32,738 nucleotides of DNA from Lachnospiraceae bacterium (GCA_016287675.1 JAEFAR010000028.1:1-32738), one strand, 5' to 3'. Positions 1 to 7,633 are shown, counted from the first letter of the stretch. Numbers and translations are program-made. The notes: a model not told the origin generated them from the letters alone.

Positions 1-41
1 CCGTTTAAAACGATCCAAAAAAGAAGAAGCAAAAACAGCAT
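1..41 (-). CDS. 5' end of an unidentified gene (truncated by window edge)
   Basis: An ATG at 41-39 is preceded by a good ribosome binding site (GGGAGG, about 6 nt upstream). It opens a frame that stays open to the window edge, giving M-L-F-L-L-L-L-F-W-I-V-L-N. The visible residues are strongly hydrophobic, so a membrane protein or signal sequence is likely. The start is 66 nt downstream of ftsZ. In spore-forming Clostridia the gene after ftsZ is often the membrane protease spoIIGA, but 13 codons are far too few to identify it and I do not assign a function. A terminator-like hairpin ends only a few bases before the ribosome binding site. Confidence 0.5.
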   Translation of the reverse strand, partial: MLFLLLLFWIVLN

Positions 42-55
42 ATGGTTCCTCCCTT

Positions 56-95
56 AAAAAAGCACCAAGCGCTGTTGTAATATCGCTGGTGCTTA
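56..95 (-). terminator. Rho-independent terminator-like hairpin behind ftsZ
   Basis: On the minus strand the arm AAGCACCAGCG (94-84) pairs with CGCTTGGTGCTT (71-60), with one bulged base and a loop of about 12 nt. It is followed by a run of T (61-56). It lies just after the ftsZ stop codon and only 2-3 nt before the ribosome binding site of the next gene. It may therefore act as an attenuator or leaky terminator rather than a strict operon end. Confidence 0.75.
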
Positions 96-107
96 GCATT
101 GGCTTGA

Positions 108-1445
108 TTATTTCTTATTTTTCAGAAACTCGGGAATGTTGATGCCGTTCTTCTCACCCGATGCATTGCTGGGAGTCGAAAGATTCTGCTGAACATTCGT
201 CTGAGGTCTCACAGGCTGGCTGAAGGAATTGGGCCTGTTTTCAAAGGAAGCATTGGGCTTGGGTGCGGGCTGAGGTGTTCTCGGAGCCTGAGTTCCCGAA
301 GCGGGCTGAGTGCCGGTAAATGCTTTCGATTTCTGCATGAAGCTGGGGATTCCTCCCGTAAAGCCACTGCCGGATCTGTTGGCGGCAGAAGCTGTGCTTC
401 CTGTGCCTGATGCGGTTGCTGAAGAATTGCTTCTTCCAAGGAATGAGAAATTGGAAGAATTGAAATTCAGACCGTAAGAGCTTCCGATACCGGGTGCTGA
501 TTCAATACCTGTAGCAATGACTGTAACAGATACCGTGTCTGTCATAGACATATTGTCATCGGCACCGAAGATGATGTTGGCGCTCTTGTCAGCAAGCTCA
601 CGTACCTTATCCGCAGCCTCCTGAACCTCGAGAAGCGCAATGTCTCCGGAGAAGCTGAGGATGATGTCCTTTGCTCCGTTGATGGTTGTCTCCAAAAGAG
701 GTGAAGAGATAGCTTCATCGATGGCCTTGATGCACTTGTCGTCACCTGAACCGTAACCGATACCGATGTGGGCGATGCCCTTGTCCTTCATAACCTTGGA
801 AACATCTGCAAAGTCAAGATTGATGAGGGCTTCCTTGGTCATAAGGTCTGTAATGCCCTGAACGGACTGTTTCAAAACTTCATCGGCTTTCTTGAGGGCT
901 TCTCTCATGGAAGTTCTCTTGTCAACTATCTGAAGTAATTTATCATTGGGAATGACAATGAGCGTATCAACGTTGTGGCGAAGCTTTTCGATACCGCCGA
1001 TAGCGTTTTCCATACGCACTTTGCCTTCAAAGGAGAAGGGCTTTGTAACCACACCTACCGTCAGGATGCCCATCTCTTTGGCGATCTGAGCGATCACGGG
1101 TGTAGCTCCGGTACCTGTTCCGCCACCCATACCGCAGGTAACGAAAACCATATCCGCACCGCGGATAACTTCGGAAATCTCCTCACGGCTCTCTTCCGCA
1201 CTCTTTTCACCCTTTTCGGGATCCGCACCGCAGCCGAGTCCTTTGGTAAGTTTCTCGCCGATCTGAATACAGGTAGAAGCCTTGCAGTTACTAAGCTGCT
1301 GCTTGTCTGTGTTAGCGCATACAAAATCGATGCCGTTAATGGATTCATCAATCATTCTGTTGACGGCATTGTTGCCTGCTCCGCCGACTCCTATTACAAG
1401 AATTTTCGCATTACTCGAATAATTGTCACTGGTAATCTCGATCAA
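108..1445 (-). CDS. ftsZ: Cell division GTPase FtsZ
   Basis: Tubulin-like GTPase that polymerises into the Z-ring at mid-cell and recruits the divisome. The product is 445 aa from the chosen start. Visible features are the N-terminal [12 protein letters not shown] nucleotide-binding segment (about residues 20-31), the tubulin signature GGGTGTG (107-113), the [11 protein letters not shown]7-loop region that completes the GTPase site of the neighbouring subunit, a low-complexity linker rich in Ser, Gly, Asn and Pro (about 325-430), and a C-terminal [11 protein letters not shown] peptide matching the conserved tail that docks partner proteins. I chose the TTG at 1445 because AAGGAGGG lies 7 nt upstream. 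A GTG at 1484 is in frame but lacks a ribosome binding site and would add 13 non-family residues. The gene is last in the division cluster and has its own promoter. No ftsA precedes it, so membrane tethering must rely on another protein. Confidence 0.98.
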   Translation of the reverse strand: MIEITSDNYSSNAKILVIGVGGAGNNAVNRMIDESINGIDFVCANTDKQQLSNCKASTCIQIGEKLTKGLGCGADPEKGEKSAEESREEISEVIRGADMVFVTCGMGGGTGTGATPVIAQIAKEMGILTVGVVTKPFSFEGKVRMENAIGGIEKLRHNVDTLIVIPNDKLLQIVDKRTSMREALKKADEVLKQSVQGITDLMTKEALINLDFADVSKVMKDKGIAHIGIGYGSGDDKCIKAIDEAISSPLLETTINGAKDIILSFSGDIALLEVQEAADKVRELADKSANIIFGADDNMSMTDTVSVTVIATGIESAPGIGSSYGLNFNSSNFSFLGRSNSSATASGTGSTASAANRSGSGFTGGIPSFMQKSKAFTGTQPASGTQAPRTPQPAPKPNASFENRPNSFSQPVRPQTNVQQNLSTPSNASGEKNGINIPEFLKNKK

Positions 1446-1452
1446 GAGTCCG

Positions 1453-1460
1453 CCCTCCTT
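1453..1460 (-). promoter_or_regulatory. Ribosome binding site deciding the ftsZ start
   Basis: AAGGAGGG lies 7 nt upstream of the TTG at 1445-1443. It is a near-perfect anti-Shine-Dalgarno match and makes TTG the likely ftsZ start, instead of the upstream in-frame GTG. Confidence 0.85.
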
Positions 1461-1531
1461 AAAATCATAAAATGTATTATGCACAAATCAAATAAAATCT
1501 GTCATAAACGAAATATCAGAAATTTATCCCC

Positions 1532-1554
1532 AAAAGCACAACATATTGTGTTTT
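1532..1554 (-). repeat. Inverted repeat in the ftsZ leader
   Basis: On the minus strand CACAA-TATG-TTGTG forms a 14-nt perfect palindromic core. It is flanked by AAAA and C-TTTT, so the symmetry extends to 23 nt with one inserted base. It sits roughly 25-45 nt downstream of the expected transcription start of the ftsZ promoter. It could be a repressor operator or a weak RNA hairpin; the sequence does not say which. Confidence 0.5.
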
Positions 1555-1583
1555 GAATTTTATCAATGCAAAAGCTAATGTAT

Positions 1584-1612
1584 ATAATATAGTTATTTTC
1601 TTAATAAATCAA
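1584..1612 (-). promoter_or_regulatory. Predicted sigma-A promoter for ftsZ
   Basis: On the minus strand, TTGATT (1612-1607; 4 of 6 to the -35 consensus) and TATTAT (1589-1584; 5 of 6 to the -10 consensus) are separated by exactly 17 nt. The site lies in the 137-nt gap between ftsQ and ftsZ, the largest gap within the division cluster. ftsZ can therefore be transcribed separately from the mraZ promoter. Confidence 0.7.
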
Positions 1613-1621
1613 GCCCCTTTT

Positions 1622-2356
1622 TCAATGATTTTTATCTTTCGGGGACGAGGTTTTTAAAACAATATCCGTATTTTCTTCCGAATAATTTCGAAGATCAAGA
1701 GTTCCGCCGATTTCCGCTGCTTTTTCATAGACTCCTTTGAGAGCCGAAACGGATGTGTCGTACTCTTTTTTCTTTCCCATGAGGATCTCCAGATCTCCCA
1801 TGTACAAAGTGACTTCGTTAAAGGAATTAAAGTTGATCTCTTCTATGGGTATCGAGTATTTCTTTAACAGCTTTGTAATGCTTAAGACCACTTCAAAAAG
1901 AGACTGTTTCTGTATGTTCAGCTGTTTAAAGACCACAGCTTCATCAAATTCAAGCCCGGTAACCGCAGGAACGCCCTCCGGTCTCTTTGCGGTACTCTCA
2001 GTGATAAAACCGTCCTTGTCAAAGCAGAAAAAGCTTCCCATTACTTCTATACATCCCACCACATCATTTTCGTACACCCTTATGGCTACGGTGTTCTTGT
2101 CGATGAGAGTTACGGTATAGGTGTCTACAAAAGGGATATCCTTTTTCTTGTCGATCTTGTTCTTAAGCCAGAAAGCGATGGTGTTGGAAAAGATCCCTTC
2201 ATGACCCAGCATGTCATAGAATTCCGTCGGATCGTATCTTGTGAGTCCCTGAACGGAAACATTGTACAGCCCTGTGGATACCACGATGCCGATACTGAGC
2301 ACAACGATCAGCAGAAACAGAACGATATTCAGCTTTCCGATCCTTGCGTTATTCAT
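1622..2356 (-). CDS. ftsQ: Cell division protein FtsQ/DivIB
   Basis: Bitopic division protein that, with FtsL and DivIC/FtsB, activates the FtsW-PBP septal peptidoglycan synthase. The 244-aa product has a short cytoplasmic N-terminus, one membrane segment (about residues 10-30), then a POTRA-like start (VSVQGLTRYDPTEFYDML) and a beta-rich extracellular domain. Recognition rests on this architecture, the length and the position between ftsW and ftsZ, since the family is poorly conserved in sequence. AGGGGATT directly precedes the ATG. The gap to ftsW is 12 nt, consistent with co-transcription. The C-terminal tail (KTSSPKDKNH) is short and charged. Confidence 0.88.
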   Translation of the reverse strand: MNNARIGKLNIVLFLLIVVLSIGIVVSTGLYNVSVQGLTRYDPTEFYDMLGHEGIFSNTIAFWLKNKIDKKKDIPFVDTYTVTLIDKNTVAIRVYENDVVGCIEVMGSFFCFDKDGFITESTAKRPEGVPAVTGLEFDEAVVFKQLNIQKQSLFEVVLSITKLLKKYSIPIEEINFNSFNEVTLYMGDLEILMGKKKEYDTSVSALKGVYEKAAEIGGTLDLRNYSEENTDIVLKTSSPKDKNH

Positions 2357-2368
2357 AATCCCCTATGA

Positions 2369-3550
2369 TCAGTCCACGTTTTTTATGTGATAAGAAACCG
2401 ACAAGACCATTCCGATCTCACAGAGCAAAAGCACCAGCGATGTTCCTCCATAGCTGATAAAGGGTAAAGCTATGCCTGTTGCTGGAATGGTGTTTGTAAC
2501 AACCGCAATGTTCATCACCGCCTGGATCCCGATGTGGGCCATGACTCCTATGCAAAGAAGGCTTCCGAAAAGATCCGATGCATTGATGGCCACGGTGTAG
2601 ATCCTCCAGATGAGAAGAACAAAAAGCAGGATTATGCATATGGCACCCACTATCCCCAGTTCTTCACAGATAATGGAAAAGATCATGTCGTTGTGGGATT
2701 CCGGAACGTATCCCAGTTTCATGGAGCTCTCTCCCAGGCCTTTTCCGGTGAGACCTCCCGAAGAGATGGCGTACAGGCCTCTTCGTATCTGATAGCCCGC
2801 GGATGCAGTGTCCACATTGAGCCATCCTTCTATTCTTTCACCTCTGAAGCCCTCTCCAAGAAAAATGTAAGCAGCTACTGCGCCGCAGGCAAGAAGGGCC
2901 ATGGCGATAAAGTACCAGGTTTTTCTGCTGGTAACAAAACAGATGATAAAGAAAATTCCAAGTAAAACAACGGAAGTGCTCAGGTCTTCCTTTGCGACCA
3001 GCAGGATCAAAGGCGCCATGTAAACACCGGCCCTTATAAATCCCCCTATACGGTTCATTTTTTTCGGTGCGGTGTAGGCAATAAAAGCGGTAAATACGAT
3101 AATGCAGATCTTTGTCACCTCAGAAGGCTGAAAGCTGCCTATCTTCGGTATCTCGATCCATCTTTTTGCGCCGTAGATCTCTTCTCCCACAAAAAGCACA
3201 ATGACCTGTAAGAAGATACAGAGGGCATAGAGAACATAGACGGCTCTGATGCGGAAAACGGTGAGCTTTGCAATGTATATCTTATAATCAATGTGAGAGA
3301 TTATGAGCATGGCGATTATGCCGATAAGGGCATAGTTTCCCTGTCTCTTAAGATAAAATGCGGCATTTCCGAATTTCTGTGTAGCCGTGTAGGAACTGGT
3401 GGAGTACAGAAACACAAGTCCGAGTCCCACGAGAAACAGAGTAAGGATCAAAAGGCCGTAATCGTAGGTACGATAAGATCTCCTTCTCTTCGGAGCTTCC
3501 GCTGTTTTAACCTCTTCATTCTGTTGTGGATTCTCATCTTGAAATGACAT
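2369..3550 (-). CDS. ftsW: SEDS peptidoglycan glycosyltransferase FtsW
   Basis: Membrane glycosyltransferase that polymerises lipid II into septal glycan strands together with its partner transpeptidase. The 393-aa product starts with a charged cytoplasmic tail of about 28 residues, followed by a polytopic SEDS core. Typical signatures are the first helix ending in VFLYSTSSYTA, the lipid II-side segment YGAKRWIEIPKIGSFQPSEVTKI, the extracellular loop SGGLTGKGLGES...KLGYVPESHNDMIFSIICEELG with the conserved acidic/His motif, and the PFISYGGTSL motif near the C-terminus. The gene overlaps the end of the upstream PBP gene by 17 nt, indicating translational coupling. In many Clostridia mraY and murD lie between these two genes; here they do not. 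FtsW is preferred over the sporulation paralogue SpoVE because of the neighbours, though sequence alone cannot fully separate them. Confidence 0.95.
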   Translation of the reverse strand: MSFQDENPQQNEEVKTAEAPKRRRSYRTYDYGLLILTLFLVGLGLVFLYSTSSYTATQKFGNAAFYLKRQGNYALIGIIAMLIISHIDYKIYIAKLTVFRIRAVYVLYALCIFLQVIVLFVGEEIYGAKRWIEIPKIGSFQPSEVTKICIIVFTAFIAYTAPKKMNRIGGFIRAGVYMAPLILLVAKEDLSTSVVLLGIFFIICFVTSRKTWYFIAMALLACGAVAAYIFLGEGFRGERIEGWLNVDTASAGYQIRRGLYAISSGGLTGKGLGESSMKLGYVPESHNDMIFSIICEELGIVGAICIILLFVLLIWRIYTVAINASDLFGSLLCIGVMAHIGIQAVMNIAVVTNTIPATGIALPFISYGGTSLVLLLCEIGMVLSVSYHIKNVD

Positions 3551-5462
3551 TTACTTCGCCTTCGTCGTATGCCGGATCATAAATGGTGTTGGAAGGATCC
3601 GTTACGGTCTGTTTTTCATCAACAGATTTTAATTTGTAATTGATCTCCCCTTCGGGATAAAGTCTTAAGTAAGGAAGGATGTCTTCCGCAATATCGGTGA
3701 ACAGGGACATGGCGGTAGCGCATCTGGATGCCTTGGCGCTGTCGTGACATTCATCCACAACTATATAGATAACCACATCCATTTCTTCACCTTCAACGAA
3801 TCCCAGGAAAGAAACGAGGTACTTCTCCGCATCTCTGGGAAGCTTCTGGCTGGTTCCGGTCTTTCCGCCGATAAGATAGCCGTTGATCTTTGCACCGGTT
3901 CCCGTTCCGCCGGATACCGTTAGATAAAGGGAATCCTTAAGGAAAGCTCCCGTGCTTTCGGATATTGTTTTTCCAACGACAACGGGCTCATTTTTCTTAA
4001 CCGTTGTTCCGTCTGAGCTTTGGATCCTTCTTACGATGTGAGGTTCGTAATAGGTCCCGCCGTTGATCAGTGAACAGAATGCGGACGCCATCTGAACCAT
4101 GGTGGCGGTAAATCCCTGTCCGAAGGAGCTGGTTGCAAGTTCCGTTTCATTGAGTTCCGAAACGGAGAAACTCTGTCCCGCAGCTTCGCCCGGAAGGTCT
4201 ATGCCCGTGGTACTCCCTATGCAGAACTTCTTCTGATAATTTGCAAAAATGTCTCTGCCCTCGATCCTGGCAACCTGCATCAGGGCATCGTTACAGGAAT
4301 ACATTATGGACTGTACGAGAGAGATGTGTCCGTGTCCTTTTTTGTTGGAGCACTTGATCCTTACATCTCCCGGGAAATCCTCTCCTCCGTCGCAGTCCCA
4401 CATACTGTCTTTTGTGATGCAGGCTTCTTCAAGAGCAGCCGCAACGGTAAAGGGCTTGTAAATGGATCCCGGCTCGTAGGCGTCGCTGACGCAGAAATTC
4501 CTCCACATGTCATAAAGAGCCGCAGCCTGCTGTTCATCGCTCATGAGAGCGAGCTGTTCGGGAGTGTAAAGTCTTGACATGTTTCGGGGTTCATTAAGGT
4601 CATAGCTGTAATTTGACTGCATTCCGAAGATCTCTCCCGAATTGGCATCCATTACGATCACTCCCAGGTTTTCTGCTCCGTATTCATTTAAAAACCTGTC
4701 GGTGTAGCTTTCTATGATCCTCTGAATGTTTGCATCTATGGTTGAAACACAGGTGTCACCGTCAACAGGTTCCTTCACCGTGTCAACAATGTTTAACGTT
4801 CCGTCATAATAACCGTAATTTCTTCCGTTGGTACCTTTAAGGACGTCATTGTAATACTGTTCTATGCCGTAGGAGCCTTCGCCATCGGCGTCAGTGAAGC
4901 CGATAACATGAGACGCAAGTGTTCTGTAGGGATAGACACGTTTGTAACCCTCCTCGAACCATATGCCTTTTACGTTGTTGCCTTCTTTTCCGAGGGAAGC
5001 CACATGATCGGTGAAGGCGGATTTTTCGGAATAGGTCAGCTCTTTTTTAAGTATCACGTAAGAGGAATCGGATCTTGTAGCGAGGATGTTCCTGAGGTAA
5101 GCATCATCAAATCCGTAAACGGTTTCAAGGGCTGTAAGGGAGGCCTCCGTGTAGGCTGTCCTGTCCAAAGCGACTTTGGGGTCGAGGATCAGATTGTAGA
5201 CGATCTCTCCCGTAGCCAGAATGTTGCCGTTTCTGTCCAGGATGTCTCCTCTTTTGCAGGGTATCTCGGAAGTTACATAGCTTCTGAGCTCCAGCGCGCC
5301 CTTTTTGTACTTGTCCTGATTGGAGATGTAAACAACTCTTGCGATCAGCCCGATAAGCGCTGCAAGGAAAACGCAAAAAACAACCAAAAGCTTGATCTGC
5401 ATTTTGGCTGTTATCTTTTTTTCTTTTTTGGTTTTTCTGGTTCTTGATCCGGCTTCGTCCAT
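3534..5462 (-). CDS. ftsI: Division-specific class B penicillin-binding protein (FtsI/PBP2B type)
   Basis: Septal transpeptidase that cross-links glycan made by FtsW. The 642-aa product has a basic cytoplasmic tail, one membrane helix (about residues 22-45), an N-terminal pedestal/dimerisation region including RGDILDRNGNILA (71-83), and the transpeptidase domain. The catalytic motifs are intact: SxxK as S333-I-Y-K336, SxN as S389-C-N391, and KTG at 534-536 (GGKTGTSQK). The protein ends about 105 residues after KTG with an acidic tail and carries no PASTA domain, unlike many Firmicute PBP2x and SpoVD proteins. The start at 5462 has only a weak ribosome binding site and lies 11 nt after ftsL, so coupling to ftsL translation is likely. 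Only one PBP gene is present in the cluster, so it is presumably the vegetative division enzyme. Confidence 0.94.
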   Translation of the reverse strand: MDEAGSRTRKTKKEKKITAKMQIKLLVVFCVFLAALIGLIARVVYISNQDKYKKGALELRSYVTSEIPCKRGDILDRNGNILATGEIVYNLILDPKVALDRTAYTEASLTALETVYGFDDAYLRNILATRSDSSYVILKKELTYSEKSAFTDHVASLGKEGNNVKGIWFEEGYKRVYPYRTLASHVIGFTDADGEGSYGIEQYYNDVLKGTNGRNYGYYDGTLNIVDTVKEPVDGDTCVSTIDANIQRIIESYTDRFLNEYGAENLGVIVMDANSGEIFGMQSNYSYDLNEPRNMSRLYTPEQLALMSDEQQAAALYDMWRNFCVSDAYEPGSIYKPFTVAAALEEACITKDSMWDCDGGEDFPGDVRIKCSNKKGHGHISLVQSIMYSCNDALMQVARIEGRDIFANYQKKFCIGSTTGIDLPGEAAGQSFSVSELNETELATSSFGQGFTATMVQMASAFCSLINGGTYYEPHIVRRIQSSDGTTVKKNEPVVVGKTISESTGAFLKDSLYLTVSGGTGTGAKINGYLIGGKTGTSQKLPRDAEKYLVSFLGFVEGEEMDVVIYIVVDECHDSAKASRCATAMSLFTDIAEDILPYLRLYPEGEINYKLKSVDEKQTVTDPSNTIYDPAYDEGEVNVISR

Positions 5463-5473
5463 ATCGCTTCGCG

Positions 5474-5998
5474 CTAATTTCTCGCGGAATAATCTCTGTA
5501 ATACGAACTTCCCTCATTTTCGTAAAAATGGATCTCGTTTTTGTTGGGATAAACCATTCCGAGAGCGCCAACAGCCACGTCGTAAACATAACTGAGATCA
5601 TAGCTTACGGTGTTTAAAGAAGATTCAAGAGCGTTGTTCTCGCTTTCGGTGGCTGAAATGGCTTTATCAAGGGAAGTTATCTGCTTTTCCAATTGTACAA
5701 TATCCGACTGGATTTGTAAATAATTAATGCATATATAGAGGGTTACCATAATGGCTACCGCAAGCACTCCCGCAAAGAAAAGATCCACCGCTCTTCCCAC
5801 ACCGGGCTTTACTCTTCCTTCATAACCGGGTTCGGGCTCGTAACGCTTTATCTCATGTTCTCTGGGGATCCGGACCGGTTCCGAAACGGCAGGGTAAGTG
5901 TCAATGACTCTTGCCGCACTTCCGTCTTCAAAAGGGGCCGAGTAGGCTCCTGTGTTCAATTTGACATTTTTCTTCTCAACCAATTCTTCGTTCTTCAT
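5474..5998 (-). CDS. ftsL: FtsL-like division protein
   Basis: Small bitopic protein expected to form a coiled-coil complex with DivIC and FtsQ. From the chosen ATG it is 174 aa: a cytoplasmic N-terminus of about 80 residues, one membrane helix (AVDLFFAGVLAVAIMVTLYI), a heptad-like segment (QLEKQITSLDKAISATESEN) and an extracellular tail. The family is defined by topology and position more than by sequence; the slot between rsmH and the PBP gene is the diagnostic evidence. I chose the ATG at 5998 because AGAGG precedes it by 8 nt. An in-frame TTG at 6019 overlaps the rsmH stop and has a poor binding site. The cytoplasmic N-terminus is longer than in the classical about 120-residue FtsL. Confidence 0.85.
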   Translation of the reverse strand: MKNEELVEKKNVKLNTGAYSAPFEDGSAARVIDTYPAVSEPVRIPREHEIKRYEPEPGYEGRVKPGVGRAVDLFFAGVLAVAIMVTLYICINYLQIQSDIVQLEKQITSLDKAISATESENNALESSLNTVSYDLSYVYDVAVGALGMVYPNKNEIHFYENEGSSYYRDYSARN

Positions 5999-6015
5999 AA
6001 TATATCCTCTATCGA

Positions 6016-6951
6016 TCAAGCTCTTTCGAAGATCCTGAGCTTTGCGCTCTTCGATCTTGAATTCTCCTCAAGTTCCTTTTCCGAAGGAAGTATGGGCTTG
6101 TTTGTTACGACTCTGCCCTTGCTCTGTTTTCCGCACACGCACACCGGAAAACTCGGCGGACAGGTGCAGGGATTCTCATTCTTTTTGAAAGCGGATTTCA
6201 CGATCCTGTCTTCAAGTGAATGGAATGTGATGATGCAGAGCCTCCCGCCGGGCTCAAGGAAATCGATCATACCGTCAATGGAATCCTTTAAAACATCAAG
6301 TTCCCTGTTGAGTTCGATCCTGATGGCCTGGAAAGTCTTTTTTGCGGGATGTCCCGTTGCCATTCTGATCTTTGCGGGGATGGCTGCTTTGATGCAGTCC
6401 ACCAGTTCGAAAGTGGTTTCGATCTCTTTTTTTTGTCTCGCTGCCACGATGTGTTTTGCAATGTTCTTTGCGAACTGATCTTCTCCGTAATCACGGATGA
6501 TCCTGAAAAGCTCGCTTTCCGAGTAACCGTTCACAATGTCTTTCGCCGTTCTGTCGGATCTGTCATCCATTCTCATGTCCAGAGGTGCATCATTGTGATA
6601 ACTGAAGCCTCTTTCCACGGTATCAAGCTGGTAGGAAGAAACTCCCAGATCCAGAAGGATACCGGAAACATGTTCATGCCCCAGACCTCTGACTACTGTG
6701 ACCATGTTTTCGTAATTGTCTCTTACCACGGTCACATTTTTGAAATCCGAAAGCCTTTCACTTGCGGCTTTGATGGCGTCCGCATCCTGATCTATTCCAA
6801 TGAAGCTGCCGGTGTTGTTCAAGAGTCTGCAGACAACGCTTGCGTGTCCCGCTCCTCCCAGAGTTCCGTCCACGTAGGTTCCGCCTTCTCTCACATTCAG
6901 GCCTTCGATCGTTTCATTCAGCATTACGGAATAATGCTTAAATTCTCCCAT
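6016..6951 (-). CDS. rsmH: 16S rRNA (cytosine1402-N4)-methyltransferase RsmH (MraW)
   Basis: SAM-dependent enzyme that methylates N4 of C1402 in the 16S rRNA decoding centre. The 311-aa length fits the family. Signatures are the N-terminal [13 protein letters not shown], the SAM-binding loop [26 protein letters not shown], the substrate-region [15 protein letters not shown], and the C-terminal [18 protein letters not shown]. The ATG has AAGGAG 7 nt upstream and the gene follows mraZ by 21 nt, the classical order. A cysteine-rich segment ([13 protein letters not shown]) near the C-terminus matches that seen in many Firmicute homologues. Confidence 0.97.
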   Translation of the reverse strand: MGEFKHYSVMLNETIEGLNVREGGTYVDGTLGGAGHASVVCRLLNNTGSFIGIDQDADAIKAASERLSDFKNVTVVRDNYENMVTVVRGLGHEHVSGILLDLGVSSYQLDTVERGFSYHNDAPLDMRMDDRSDRTAKDIVNGYSESELFRIIRDYGEDQFAKNIAKHIVAARQKKEIETTFELVDCIKAAIPAKIRMATGHPAKKTFQAIRIELNRELDVLKDSIDGMIDFLEPGGRLCIITFHSLEDRIVKSAFKKNENPCTCPPSFPVCVCGKQSKGRVVTNKPILPSEKELEENSRSKSAKLRIFERA

Positions 6952-6972
6952 TTTTCTCTCCTTCTTGCTTCC

Positions 6973-7401
6973 TTAGAAGCTGAGGCCAAATTCCGACATG
7001 TGATCGGCTATATCATCCACGGAGTCGTAGGTGTTGTTGGCATCCCAACGTTCCTTGCTCCAGATCTCGATCTTGTTTACAACTCCCACGGAAACCACAT
7101 CCTTTGTGATGCCCGCGTGTTCCCTGAGCTTTGCGGGTATCATCACTCTTCCCTGCTTGTCGCTCTCGCACTCCACCGCTCCTGCCATGAAGTAACGCTG
7201 CATCTGTCTTGCTTCCTTGGTTCCGGGAAGTCCTTTCAGTTTCTCAACAAACTGTTCCCATTCTTTCATAGGGTAAATGAAGAGGCATCCGTCTGTTCCG
7301 AGAGTAAGGACAAAGTGCTCGCCCAGAGAATCACGAAACTTAGTCGGTACGATGATCCTGCCTTTTTCATCAAGGCCGTGCTCGTATTCTCCCATAAACA
7401 T
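6973..7401 (-). CDS. mraZ: Transcriptional regulator MraZ
   Basis: Double-barrel AbrB-like DNA-binding protein that represses (or in some species activates) its own division operon. The 142-aa product contains two copies of the family motif, DEKGRIIVPTKFR (11-23) and DKQGRVMIPAKLR (81-93), as expected for the pseudo-symmetric fold. The first ATG (7401) is favoured over the one two codons later because GGAAAGGAGG lies 9 nt upstream of the first and 15 nt upstream of the second. The gene opens the division cluster. Its promoter is overlapped by a set of 10-bp repeats that are its probable own operator. Confidence 0.97.
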   Translation of the reverse strand: MFMGEYEHGLDEKGRIIVPTKFRDSLGEHFVLTLGTDGCLFIYPMKEWEQFVEKLKGLPGTKEARQMQRYFMAGAVECESDKQGRVMIPAKLREHAGITKDVVSVGVVNKIEIWSKERWDANNTYDSVDDIADHMSEFGLSF

Positions 7402-7422
7402 AGGCTTTGTCCTCCTTTCCTC

Positions 7423-7473
7423 GATTTCTCCACTTTACACCACTTCTCTACCCTTTTACACCATTTTACACCA
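7423..7473 (-). promoter_or_regulatory. MraZ operator: five 10-bp direct repeats
   Basis: Read on the minus strand, five decamers follow each other: TGGTGTAAAA (7473-7464), TGGTGTAAAA (7463-7454), GGGTAGAGAA (7453-7444), one spacer base, TGGTGTAAAG (7442-7433) and TGGAGAAATC (7432-7423). All share a TGG/GGG head on one face of the helix at about one-turn spacing. Known MraZ sites are arrays of TGG-headed boxes at 10-bp spacing just before mraZ, so I infer this is the autoregulatory site. It covers the -10 element and the start of the transcript. Confidence 0.85.
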
Positions 7474-7491
7474 CAAAAAGGATTTTTTCAA
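7463..7491 (-). promoter_or_regulatory. Predicted sigma-A promoter of the mraZ-division operon
   Basis: On the minus strand, TTGAAA (7491-7486; 5 of 6) and TAAAAT (7468-7463; 5 of 6) are separated by exactly 17 nt. The -10 straddles the first two MraZ-type decamers, so bound MraZ would block RNA polymerase. The leader to the mraZ start would be about 55 nt. Confidence 0.8.
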
Positions 7492-7565
7492 TAGTTTTTT
7501 TAATGAAACCCCATTGTTTATGGGATTTTTACAAAGTTTGAAAGGTGGAGGGAAATTTCAGGCAT

Positions 7566-7596
7566 ATAAAAAAAGAACAGCCTCGAGCTGTTCTTC
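7566..7596 (-). terminator. Second tandem terminator downstream of ychF
   Basis: On the minus strand AAGAACAGC, on the arm at 7595-7587 (one base differs from the strict arm GAACAGC), pairs through a five-base loop with GCTGTTCTT (7581-7573), followed by seven T. It lies about 95 nt upstream of the mraZ promoter and isolates the division operon from ychF read-through. Confidence 0.85.
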
Positions 7597-7599
7597 GCA

Positions 7600-7633
7600 T
7601 AAAAAATGCACCGGAGAGACCGGTGCAAAAAAA
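7600..7633 (-). terminator. First tandem terminator downstream of ychF
   Basis: On the minus strand the perfect stem GCACCGG (7626-7620) / CCGGTGC (7614-7608) with a five-base loop is followed by A and TTTTTT. A run of A/T on the other side makes it potentially bidirectional. It is the first of two strong hairpins ending the ychF transcript. Confidence 0.88.

Noticed and set aside
975-1556. Plus-strand open frame of 193 codons opposite ftsZ
   Set aside because: Antisense to the conserved GTPase domain of ftsZ; no ribosome binding site or family match.
7423-7473. CRISPR-like array
   Set aside because: The units are 10 bp with no spacers and sit on the mraZ promoter; they fit an operator and not a CRISPR.
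6349-7494. Plus-strand open frame of 381 codons across rsmH and mraZ
   Set aside because: It is antisense to two well-recognised genes and has no family signature. A shadow frame caused by codon bias.
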